Source: Phoronis australis
Taxonomy: Eukaryota > Phoronida > Phoronidae
Length of the DNA: 64,000 bases
Assembly (NCBI GenBank): GCA_002633005.1
Contig: NMRA01000347.1
Location: forward strand, 229,031 to 293,030
Direction of reading: 5' to 3'
Shown: positions 36,358 through 47,000 of the stretch, piece after piece
Numbering within the stretch: position 1 is the first letter of the stretch
Layout of the letters: the number at the start of each line of letters is the position of its first letter
The notes under the pieces: model-generated
Databases searched by the model: none
Seen by the model: the letters and a program-made list of their open reading frames with translations, nothing else
Told to the model about the DNA's origin: nothing
Translations under genes and position numbers: made by a program

Positions 36358-38021
36358 TTAAATGAGCATGCCATCCAAAGAACAACCTAATTTGTATCAA
36401 TTTAAATCGAGTAGTTCTACTCCATAACGACACGTACGGTTGCGTTACCTGACACCTGACGGCAGACGGAGGTGTTGAAATTATCCAATGACGTCATCGG
36501 TTTCACCCTCAGTCTGTTCAGCAGTTCGCAACACGGGTTACTGATGTCAGCTTATCGCTTGAAGGCATCGTTTAACACCAATAAATCATCAAACTTCGAT
36601 GTAAAACCCTTAAAAATACACCGAGTTCTTATAGAAACGTGTTGTTTTATTTCGCTCTTACGGATTTATTGGTATTTGGACACACCGTAGCCTACATTGT
36701 TCGGCAGGCCAATAAGGTCCGTAGCAGGAGTTTGGGGTCTGTTCGGAGATAATTTCAAAGTATTTTCCGTGAGATACAGATTTGTGTTGTTTAGACTTGT
36801 GATTTTTTTAGTTCTAAACACAAAACGCTTGTTAGGCTGGCTAATAGCTAGTAGCACGGATCAGGCCCGTCGCGGCCGGCCGAATTGACTCGTTATCTCC
36901 GCCAGTGGCTCGGAAACTGATCAGACATCACGAACATAAACCAGCCACAGTTCAGTGGAAACTAAAATTCCATTCAAGAAAATACTATACTGGTGAGCCA
37001 AAGTAATGTGCACCTGATTATGTTGGTGAATTCGCCACGAAACTGCAAATCTACTTACTCCGCGTCGGGGGCCGCGAATTAAGGTTCCGCTTTGGCCACA
37101 GCACCGTCAGGGCAGAAGTTGTACATTGAGTTATGTAAATGTAAATAACGATTCCCCTAACACCTGGCCGTGGGATGGAAATCGAGTTCTTTCACAACAG
37201 TTTCTGCCAGCAAACAGAAATTAGCATGAGCTCACACGGCCTAGGTGTCCCGTCAATTAGTTTTATCGCACCTGAAGCCGGTAAGGCAGTGAATTATTCA
37301 TTGTTGACTTCTGAAATCATTTGCACTCAAGAACACTCCAAGGCATTACAAATTGCATCTAACGGGACAGACTTTGTTTCAGTTTTATGTAAGTATTGGT
37401 TGGGGTGAGAATAATTCATTTTGAAACAGAACGCTCAGTAATAAACGCCAACATGGCAACTCGCAATTCCCGCCGACTTAGGACGAGCTAGAGCTCATCA
37501 GTCCCGACTTCGCAGGTGGATCGTTAAGTTTTACAGGCTATTAATTCGAACAGGAATACAGTGATGAAGAAATACTAGAGAGGCGCCGTGAACAAGCTCA
37601 GACAACGCAATGTATGGAGTTAGTTGATAAGCCGGCATTCGTCAGGCACTGTCCGACGGTCGACGTCTGCACTGGCCATAGACACGAAGATGGCCTTATA
37701 CTTGCTATTTACAGCGTACATTTCATTCTTCACTACCGTGAGCCACTTTCTAAGCATTTCGGACTCTCGAGGAAGTAAAAAAACGATAAACCCGCTTTCC
37801 TCGCAGCTGCTTAGTTCGGACAAGCGGGAACGATCCACCGCAACATAGCGACATTCACTCTGCCTATGAACCACTGACGTCGCTAGTGTCGTTTCTCACC
37901 TTCCTCACAGGTTAACGCGACACTTCTTAGCAAGGTAAGGTCGACCGTATGCGAGGCGATGTGGATATAGACCGATTAAGACGGCAAAAAAGACTAATTA
38001 AATCGGGTTGCCTTCTCCTTC
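36358..38021. mobile_element. Non-autonomous TIR DNA element, copy 2
   Basis: It aligns end to end with 1279-3498 once the two insertions in copy 1 are removed. Its termini are diverged (TTAAATGAGCATGCCATCC and GGGTTGCCTTCTCCTT). Shared internal landmarks are GCGTTACCTGACACCTGAC, TTCGGCAGGCCAAT, CCCGTCGCGGCCG and GAGGCGCCGTGAAC. No transposase frame is seen. The short frames inside (36472-36690, 37175-37408 and others) are repeat sequence, not genes. Confidence 0.85.
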
Positions 38022-38952
38022 AGACGGTCATATAAGCCATTGCAAAGACAAAATTCCTAATGCTTTGGCTGAAATTCTCACGGAGTGCTGCTAGGGCCTG
38101 GGAGATTTTGCCGGCTCAGTCAAAAAGACAATCACTGAAATGTATAAAGTTTAGAAAATGGTATTATACAGTTTTTTTTAATGTTTATTACGAAATCTTC
38201 AGAATACCATGAATAAACATAACCCAGAAAGCGCCAAGAGGCATTAGATCTGGGTAAAAAAATACAAAGAAGTCTATATACAATGATTATATACGAACAC
38301 ATATTATACAGTGTTTAATCTTCTTTCTTGCTATAATTGTGTAGTATCCATTTTTCAGTTCCGGTTGTTTATAAACCGACAAGACGGCCGCTCTCAGACG
38401 CAACATTACATCACTGCATTCCCAAAGTTTTAGTATGAGTCTAAAATTTTTTTGACCCAACACCACTTGATTAATTCGAACGAGGAGATATGAGGCATGC
38501 GTTCGTCTGAAACATTTGAACACAAAGTAGAAAAATAGGAACCCATGGAAATCGATGAGCAATATTCGTGCGTGTAAAGTAGTGTCATTCATTGTATGCA
38601 ACAATTGACCAATGGAACAGTACATGTTAGTCTACATGTGCGTATTCGGAATTAAGAGCATAGGCCGGTTTGAATAAAAGTTGACAGCATCTACTGCTTT
38701 CGTGAATATTCAGCAGTGACATATATACAGGTGGAAAGCGCTCCCCAGAGAGAGAGGCCCCCATAGAAACACAATTTTGCTTTACCTAAAATTATCTGTT
38801 TGAATTTAAAAATCAATTTTGCTGCATAATCTGTTCATAACAAGTTTTCTCGGGATTGTTCGAAGCATGGATTGGTTAACAACAAGGTTTTAACTGACGT
38901 CAGCAAATTATCCGGGTACGTGCCCACCTCGCTTCTTACGGCCTTGGGTTTA
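38022..38952. other. No supported gene
   Basis: A minus-strand open frame of 112 codons (38287-38625) is the longest feature. It has no signature I can trust, although it lies where a C-terminal domain of the minus-strand C3-like gene could fall. Confidence 0.35.
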
Positions 38953-39050
38953 GTTCAGTAACGCTAGGACCTCGCTTAAAAGCAGGACTTCGCGAGATTA
39001 GGTGAGATATTGCCGTGTACTACTAGCGTGGGTCCTTCTGTTACTGTACT
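38953..39050. mobile_element. MITE family GTTCAGTAACG, copy D
   Basis: It starts GTTCAGTAACGCTAGGACC and ends GGGTCCTTCTGTTACTG. The middle is shortened relative to copies A and B but keeps CTTCGCGAGATTAGGTGAGA and TTGCCGTGTAC, which correspond to the family core. Confidence 0.75.
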
Positions 39051-39207
39051 CTAATCTAGTCTACTCGTGTTCTTTTCAATGAACCACGTTTCCGTGTCTT
39101 TCAAGTATTTTTCCGAAAACACTGGTACACTCATAGCAAACTACAATATCAACGTCATTACCGAATTTCTTTTGATATGGATACGTGGGCGCACACGGTC
39201 GTGGGCT

Positions 39208-39405
39208 CGGGGAGCTCGAACGAGCCCCCAATTTTGCGAATTGGACAAGAACAAAAAGGTCCGCCTAGGCGAAACATTTCGTAGGCCTGAACCTAGTGGC
39301 CCGTTTTTTTTTCGTTTTTTCTAAGTTCTCGTTTATTTTTGTCAGTAAAAGAAAAAAGAAAAGTTCGAGCCCCCCTATATTTTAGTCTGAGTGCGCATGT
39401 GGATA
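39208..39405 (+). repeat. Dispersed repeat family GAGCCCCCC...TATATTTTAGTCTG, copy 2
   Basis: It matches 32703-32950 in order: CGAGCCCCCAATTTTGCGAA, TTCGTAGGCCTGAACCTAGT, and CCCCTATATTTTAGTCTGAG. It is shorter because of a gap in the middle. Confidence 0.7.
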
Positions 39406-39540
39406 TTTAAGAAAAATCTCATAAACAATATGCATGTAGGCTTAACATGTTTATTCCTCAACACAGCATAACAAGACAGATCACAAAAGTGGTCATAGAA
39501 CAGTAATACTGGCAAAAACACACTTACAGACGAAGTGTAA

Positions 39541-39760
39541 GAGAAGGCAGCGCCTCCCAGTGGGATAATGGTCCGCTTCTTTTACCCAAGATCGTGGGAT
39601 CAGGTCACATTGGAACACACTGAGAGATGGGTCAGGCTTCTAGCTCCGCAGCTGCAGTTTTTAATCCATACTACGCAAGCATCAGTAGAATGGACCACTT
39701 GAGAGGCCTGCGACCGTCTGGTATAAGACAGTCACGATTTTTTTAAAGATTCAGCGTGGT
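39541..39760 (+). mobile_element. tRNA-derived SINE, diverged second copy
   Basis: It aligns with the SINE at 1328-1564 across its length: a tRNA-like head (CAGTGGGATAATGGTCCGCT with AAGATCGTGGGATCAGGTC in place of box B), a middle block CAGGCTTCTAGCTCCGCAGC, and an end block GGCCTGCGACCGTCTGGTAT followed by T7. No clear target duplication is seen. Confidence 0.6.
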
Positions 39761-40919
39761 AGTGACATAATAGCAAGCATCCCTTATCCACTGAAGTCAA
39801 GGCGGAGATTTAAAAAAAAAATCTGGCTCGAAAAGGCATACAAGTATGCAAAAAATACATATTTGAAGAGAACCCTATCAGACACATAAGCCCAGTGTGT
39901 GGTAGAAATAGTTATAATGTGTATACATACAGACGAATGCAAGCGCAGTCAAAATAGTATTATGCAGTTCACTTCCTAATGCTATTAACAAAAGAGAGAC
40001 AGATCACATTTGTTGAAACACACAGAGGAAATGGCAAGCATTGCACACGACCGATCCATTTCGTAGGAGACATTGTAGTGATCGCAACCAGGAAGGGTAG
40101 CCTCCTAGAGAACCAACGGTTTTGCAGCGCGGCGATGTTCCTTCTGTCCGTTGCTCTGGTGATTCACTCTACCACTCCTTCTTCATTATATCAATGCAAA
40201 GAAAAGGAAAGGAATTTAATTAAAAGCTGCAGCACGGAAGCATTTCTCGTCATCAACGAGATTTCGAGCAATTTATCTCAGCGCCTAAACTATCACAAAA
40301 GATATCTTAATGTTAGCATACTCCACAATTCGGAGAAATTTGTAATGAATGGTTACTTTTAGTAGCTCCTGGGCGTTACCAATTTTCTCTCATCTATTAG
40401 AGACAACTTTTAGCTGGAGTCGTCTGTCTGTGGTCCTTGGATGAGTTTTTAAAATCGTCAACAAAAACTATGTATGGGCGTTGTGTCTGCAGTGGATACA
40501 TTTGCGAGTTGTTCGAGGAGCACAAGTCCCGGTGGCTGCAAGGAATTTCTTCAAAAAGGGAGTCCAAATCATTAATTTGAAAATTATATATTTGATGTCA
40601 CTAATATTATGTTGAAAAGGGGGGTCACAATAGTTAGGTAATAACGAGTGTCGCCTGTGACAATACTTCTCAGTTTCGGCAATATTTCATGAAAGCAAAC
40701 GAAAAGAAGTCTTTGATTAAGAAAACAGGAATAACCGCACCCAACTTCTGGCAATGTGATCTCTGGTGACTTACACGTTCGCGTTCGCATTGAAAGTGCA
40801 GCCGAAGGTTCGTATTGTAATACAGCGCATGCGTGAACATGTAGCCTATGGTGACCCATACGTTTACGTTTGTGTTAGGTGTAGCCAAAGCTCTCTCATA
40901 CCAAATAAACTCCCTTACC
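39761..40919. other. No supported gene; possible 3' region of the C3-like gene
   Basis: The 127-codon plus-strand frame (39979-40362) shows no recognisable motif. If the C3-like gene splices past 40924, a final exon with a C345C (netrin-like) domain would be expected in or beyond this stretch. I could not find one. Confidence 0.35.
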
Positions 40920-41020
40920 TTACATGTAACTACAGGAGGTGGTTGAATTACTGATGATGGGCTGTAATAGCTCGCTGTCATTGTTTGGATGGTAGAAGTC
41001 TGTGCACCTCGAAGTGGAAT
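40920..41020 (-). CDS. C3-like gene, MG8 terminal exon
   Basis: Acceptor TGTTCTGTTTCCTAG. The first two bases complete a codon split at 41345. It then reads [20 protein letters not shown] and [11 protein letters not shown], then TAA at 40922-40920. C-T-x-F-Y-H-P is characteristic of the MG8 end of C3/C4/C5. A donor GTAAGG begins at 40923, before the stop, and a second GTAAGG begins at 40918, after it. The first would remove the stop and allow a further C-terminal domain; otherwise the protein ends here. Confidence 0.75.
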
Positions 41021-44000
41021 CTAGGAAACAGAACACAACAAAGCATTAGTAATGTGCACGCGACTTGGGCCTCGTTTTCATCATAAAATCAACAGCTGTA
41101 CTTTTTAAAGACAGATAAAAATAAGCATTATAGGAACACCTTTTTGAAAATTTTATGGAATCTAAACTAGTTACAGTGTATAGATTGTGAAAAATTTCGA
41201 AAGAGGTTACTTTTTTAAATGTAACCTTAAATTAACTGATAGCCACTAGTAGGCATGCACGAGCAGCCAACCGTTACAGCGTACTCTTGAAAATAAACGT
41301 GTAAGCATGGCCGAAAAGCACAAGGACTTCTCTATCAAAATTACCTCTGTCTTGAGGTTCCCAATTGATAGCGACAGGCTGAGTCTTGCCGATCTTGTAT
41401 CGTTGTTCGATGAAGAACTCGAGACATACCACTCTGTCACGCGGAACCTGCAACAGCCGCGAGTTAACTACTGTTATACCAGGACACTCCTTACGCTATA
41501 CATGTATAACATGAGGTGGTAACAAAGGGTCGTCGCTGGTGTGTGAGAACTGACGGATCTAGCAAGTCGAAAAGGGGTCACAGGTTTTGAAGAAAAACCC
41601 AGTGGCGTAGGTAGCAAAATCGGCGTTTTTAATCTACCAGCAACGGGGGTCGGAGGGGAGGGCCGGTCCCTGTCCCCTTAAATCCGCCTTCATTTGAAAC
41701 TCCAAAATGAAATGCGGATTGCCATTTTTATGTCGCAAGCTATTGTTTGATTTGTGAGAGCCATGGCACGGACTTCAGCATGTCTCATGGTTATCGCCTA
41801 CAGGACACTTCTGTTGTTTTCCTTTGTTGCATCTACATGTACGTTGGACCTAACAATAGAGGTCGCATCGATATCATACCTTGGACACACATCAGCCGGT
41901 TACCGACACATGCTTGTCATTATCTTTATTATAAGAAAAAAAGAAAGTGAGCAACGAATACGCTGATTGTTCGATATCTATGCAACGAGATTGCGACCCA
42001 GTTTCCCGTGGGAACGGAGAGTCCCATAACAAGGATGGACTTTAATTTTGTAAATCACGGGGTAGAAATGGGAAAGACTGGGTTGTAAACATATTGTCTG
42101 AAAAGAACTTGCGCTGCCTGGCAACCGGTTAAAATCAGATTGTACATGTACACTGTACGTACAGGTATGTATCTATCTTTATATTAGTATGATTTTCGCC
42201 ACATGCTGTCGTAGTTTCGAATAAATCAGGACGAAATTGTTTTCATACATCCTAGTAGGTTCTTACTGTGTACAGAGGGATTCGTGTAATTTCAGTTGCA
42301 TGTGAAATGTAACTCTTATTGTAAATGCAACGGTATATTTGGATTGGAAGTAACACTACATTACATTTCGGGAAATCAATACTACAGATATTTGACATGA
42401 AGACATTCCGCATTTGTCTGAATCTTCCCTCTGACTAGTCTTCCAAAATACGCCACTGAGCAGCATTAAGAATCGGTGACAAAACTGATTTAAATGCAAT
42501 TTCTACACTTAGGAGCAATGCATTATGGGAAACTTTACCTTCGAGAGCTGAAGTATGATTGTCCTTGAGGTAATATGGTAATTCTCGACAAAAGTGATCG
42601 AGTTGCACATAATCTGGAATTCAAAGCCAAGAACTTGACGTGATAATTTATTTGTATGTTCCTAACTATAGCAGGAACTAAACGACAATGCTATTTCAAC
42701 GTAATCTACACGAAACAAAGTGCAGTTGTATTCATTGACAACTTGTAATTGTGAAAAAAATGCATGATTTTCGCCACAAAACTCGTCCTTAAAAATATTT
42801 GGCAATTTTCAACCTACTTCATATTCATATCGTAGCTACATGTTGCGTGTTTTTATTAATTTACCGAAACGATCACAGAGACAAGGAATTAGCAGCGTGC
42901 AAGTTGCAATTCAAACGATCTAGTACGTACATGTATGATCTGTGACAAGAACGACTGCTCGTTGCTCAGTCTGATTATCATATAAGGCCACACCAAGTAA
43001 GAAAAAGTGTAGTCCTGTGTCCGGTTGCATGGAGCTGTTGCAATTATGGTAAGGCCAGCCAAATAACTTGCGTATAGTACTGGACTTTGCTTACATGTAC
43101 TTGAGTTAACGCCGTTTTCGACCGTCTATCACGGACTTCAGCTTATCTAGTGGTTTACTATTGTTCTAGTCGATAGGTGGCGTTTTAGTCCAGTATTGGA
43201 CTTGATTTTTTTCCATATCTTATTGATTTGGATACTATTGCATGACATTTTGTTAAAGGTGAAAACGGAAAGCCTCACTTGATTCCGTGAATAAATGTAC
43301 GTCGTGGAATTACTAAGTCGAACTGTTGAGTTTCGTGTAATTTGAATAGTTATCGGAAAGGGACCTGTTTATGGCCACCGTGGTCAAAAAAGCCAAAAAT
43401 GCTAAAAACCCACATTCACACGAAGACACAAATAAACGTAGCGGTTTTAAGTAAAGTAATAGCATACCAAACGTTCTAACGATGCCGTGATGGGCTCAAA
43501 TCCGCTGAAGAGACCGACGTCTATCTCCATTTCTCGACTGGTCAGGAACCTGCAGGAAAACGGAAGATAGCGCTTTCATGAAACATGCTACGTGCTAAGT
43601 GCATGATACCCGTACAGCTCCAAAGCACAAACATTCTGTACCCGGTACACTCCTGGATAGAGCTGATCGTTACATCACTGGCTACCGTGACTATGTCGAA
43701 GAGTCATGTTGAAGATGCTTTGCGAGCTAATGGGCTTCCAGGAATGGATGTTCACAGACCCCCTTGTAGTAAATCTACTGAAAAACTCCATGGTCCCTCC
43801 GTTGCCATCCCATAATAAGAGGATTGTCTGAACGTCTACAACACACTTATAGAACCCACGGAATTTCTTCTCACGTAAAACCTATCAACTCCCTCCTTTC
43901 CCTACTAGTCAGACCCAAAGACCCAACCCCGATGGCTAAACAATGTGGGGACATATATGTACCAGCTGAAATACGACCAGTGCCCGGTTGCATGAAACAG

Positions 44001-47000
44001 TCCCTAATTAGAGACTAAAACAAGTTCCCAAACTAGTTAGGGAAGTCCTTATAAGGATTTTGTTTAAGGACTGTTGCATGAAGTGGTCCTACACTCGGTC
44101 CTTATTGGGAGTGCCCTAAATCCGGAGTAAGTTCCCAAAAGCCAAACAATCCCGATGATCGCCGTGGCTAAGGTCGCTTAATATGGCGAAAATTATTATC
44201 AACGAGGGAATACCTGCCGCATTTACGTCCTCTGTTCCATCTTTTGAATGATTATTCGAGTAAAGTGCAAAGCCAACGTGCATTATCTCAGAATTCGAGT
44301 TTTCTACTGCTGTTCAGAGCGCAGACGATCAATTGTGGCCGCCCACGCTAATGTAAATTAAAAAAAACATCAAACTAGTGAAAAAGAATGTCCGGTAGGA
44401 GTCGCCGCACTTCCCAACGCTCTGTTAAAGCCGTCTGCTCAGTGAGACATGGAGTAAGTCGTGGCACTATAGTAATCGATAAATTCAGTTCACAATGGAA
44501 CTGCTAAACGGTGTAGTGGGTGAGATCACGCCCTCCTTGTTCGACTACTCCAAGCTCTTTAACTATCATGAAAATCCCAGCCCCTTGACATCTAAATCTT
44601 TCGTTTAGCTAATTGTCGCTAAACGTCTCGAGCGGGTTAGTTCTGTCACGGAATTTTTTTTTCAATAGCAATATGATCTTGATCAGCCATTTTATTGCTA
44701 GGGACGCAACTTAGGGACTTACGGTAGGTAACCCCAAAAGTTCAGTCCCTATTTAGTGCCTAAATTAACTGGGAACTTTTCATGCAACAGTCCCAAAAAT
44801 TTAGGGACGTCCCTAAGAGTTAAGGACATCCCTAACATTTCGGGACTGTTTCATGCAACCGGGCACAGAAACTAGACAGACTAACAGGTGTGGGGGAACA
44901 CATATTGGCGACTGGGCATGCCATATCTTTTGCTTCGTCCAGATTCCTATCCAAAGAACAAAATTGGTATGTTCGCAAGCTCAAGGAGATCATAAACATC
45001 AGAATTCAGCCCCCTCTCTTGAATCGGGACGGAGGTCTCCGCTTACCCTCAGGGTATTCCAGCATTCTTAAGCAGCGAAAGGCGGAAAATCCCTCATTCG
45101 TTGATAAAGACCTGGCGGACCGGTCGAAACGTCTGCAAACAGCCTCCCTGTCTTTAAGTAAGTGATCATCTTATACTGCAATGTCTATAGAGATCAATGA
45201 CGAACCTATTCTTCAGAATCCATTACTATCCTTTATCTTTGTGAAGAAGCCGGAAAACGATCTATTTCTCATCCGTACACTACATATGTGGATATCCACA
45301 CGCTTTTCGTATTTAATAATAAGATATTGGCTTTATATTCTTCTTAATAAATCAAAGGCGCAAAAGTAATTTTTAGCAATGCACTACATTCTAAATACAA
45401 TTCGTTTCTTATCCAGGGTCACTTGATGCAATTCATCACTTTCCATACGATGATATAACGTGCCAACTTTGAACCGAGTGTGCATGCTCACAGCACAGAG
45501 CATATTGCACAACGAACTGCGCCACCTTACACTAGTTCACGATTTCATAAAATGTTCCCGCTTACTTCGTGCAAACTCGCAATTTTGAAACACCTTCAGA
45601 ACTTCTTCCTCTCACGCTGCGAAGTTCTCGATGCCCAACAGATAGCACTCCAGTATCTCTATGGCATGTATACATGTAGTCTTCGTTGTCAAACCTGGAA
45701 AGAGCATGTTGTTCAACTGTAGGTCGAAAATCAAAACAGAGGTTGATGTGAGCATAGATCATAGACAACAGGTTCGCAACGCCGACATTTTCTTGCATAC
45801 TATCCTAGAGGAGGAGCCACTCTCCTAAATTGCCAATTTCATGATCAGTATCCGGTTAGCGTATTGTGACTGGAAATTCTCGCATCTGTTTCGCTGTCCA
45901 GTACAACGAAAAAAAAATAATTTCGGCATTGAAACCCTGTTGAAAGCATTCCAATAATAGAACCATTGGCATCGTGAGTACTTTTGGCACCTGACCACAC
46001 AGCCGATCATGATTAGCAGACGACGTATTTGGCGGAATTGAAATTCACTAATTTTGCAAGGTGGTGCTAAGTCAATAATGGCTTACGGCTTCGGCGTAAG
46101 ATCACAATTTCGTCCACGGACTATAGCCTATTATGTGAGAAACTTTTAACAACACGTGCGATTTGTTACCAATGCCTGATCAAAATAAAACTCCTTTATT
46201 GAATTTCCATGCCTTCAAGACAAACCAAATCGGTTAGTTAATACATCTTTCCGTCGATGCTCAACAGAGTACAGAATCGCAAGCGCATAGTTACGATCGA
46301 AGAAATGAGAGATATTGCAACCATGGAATGACCCTAGCGTGATATTATACAAACATGAACCAACCTTCAGTTTGATACCAGGTGTTATTGTACGGTATGG
46401 ACATATTATGAAGTTAAAACTCATATTTCAGAATCAACATTTTTCATCCCTCTTGATTTTACATTAACCCCACTGTTATGCTAATGCAATATGAAAAAAA
46501 CGTTTAGTGAGTTATGCAGAACTCACGTGAACATTTTTAATTTTTACAAAATTCAAGTGAAAAATCAGTGTTATAATTTGTACAGGAACTGTTGGTATGA
46601 TTCCGATTTTTAAAAACAAAGGAGAATGCATTTTACAAAAAAAAGATCACAGTGTTAACAACAAGTGCAAAAGCTATCTCGTTGATGACATAGCTCTTGA
46701 TGTCCCTCAGCGCTTTCTGCAGTCGATGTCCAGGATTTCATCACCGTTTGTATTCATAAATATAACCTTAGTAAACCTCTCAATTTTTTAGCTTGCTAGT
46801 TGGCTGAACTCAATGAATATTGTACAGAGACACATTAAAATATGATTTCCACAGAAATGTGCAACTCGAAACGTGATGACTTTTGGAAAATCTTACGTTT
46901 GAAAGTATATTATAATTACAGACAGAGGAAAATTGAGGGTGTCACAGAGCGGGATTAGTAGACTTTAGCTATGGCTCACGGCGAATTACCGCCATGAAGT

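Noticed and set aside
38287-38625. Minus-strand frame of 112 codons considered as a C345C exon of the C3-like gene
   Set aside because: No convincing cysteine pattern or YLIMG-type motif, and no supported splice link to 40924.
39979-40362. Plus-strand frame of 127 codons as a further exon of the plus-strand gene
   Set aside because: No motif or compositional continuity with exons 1-7, and no clear acceptor.
40670-40981. Minus-strand open frame of 103 codons over the MG8 terminal exon
   Set aside because: It is in another frame. The frame fixed by the phase of exon 41345-41447 reads CTDFYHPN and is supported by the family.
41307-41522. Plus-strand open frame starting [18 protein letters not shown] that looks protein-like
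   Set aside because: It is the antisense of the MG8 exon of the C3-like gene (41345-41447), which has matching family motifs and splice sites on the minus strand.
46597-46791. Plus-strand frame with IPIFKNKGE, like a LINE reverse transcriptase start
   Set aside because: Only one short word fits; the following residues do not continue the reverse transcriptase pattern.
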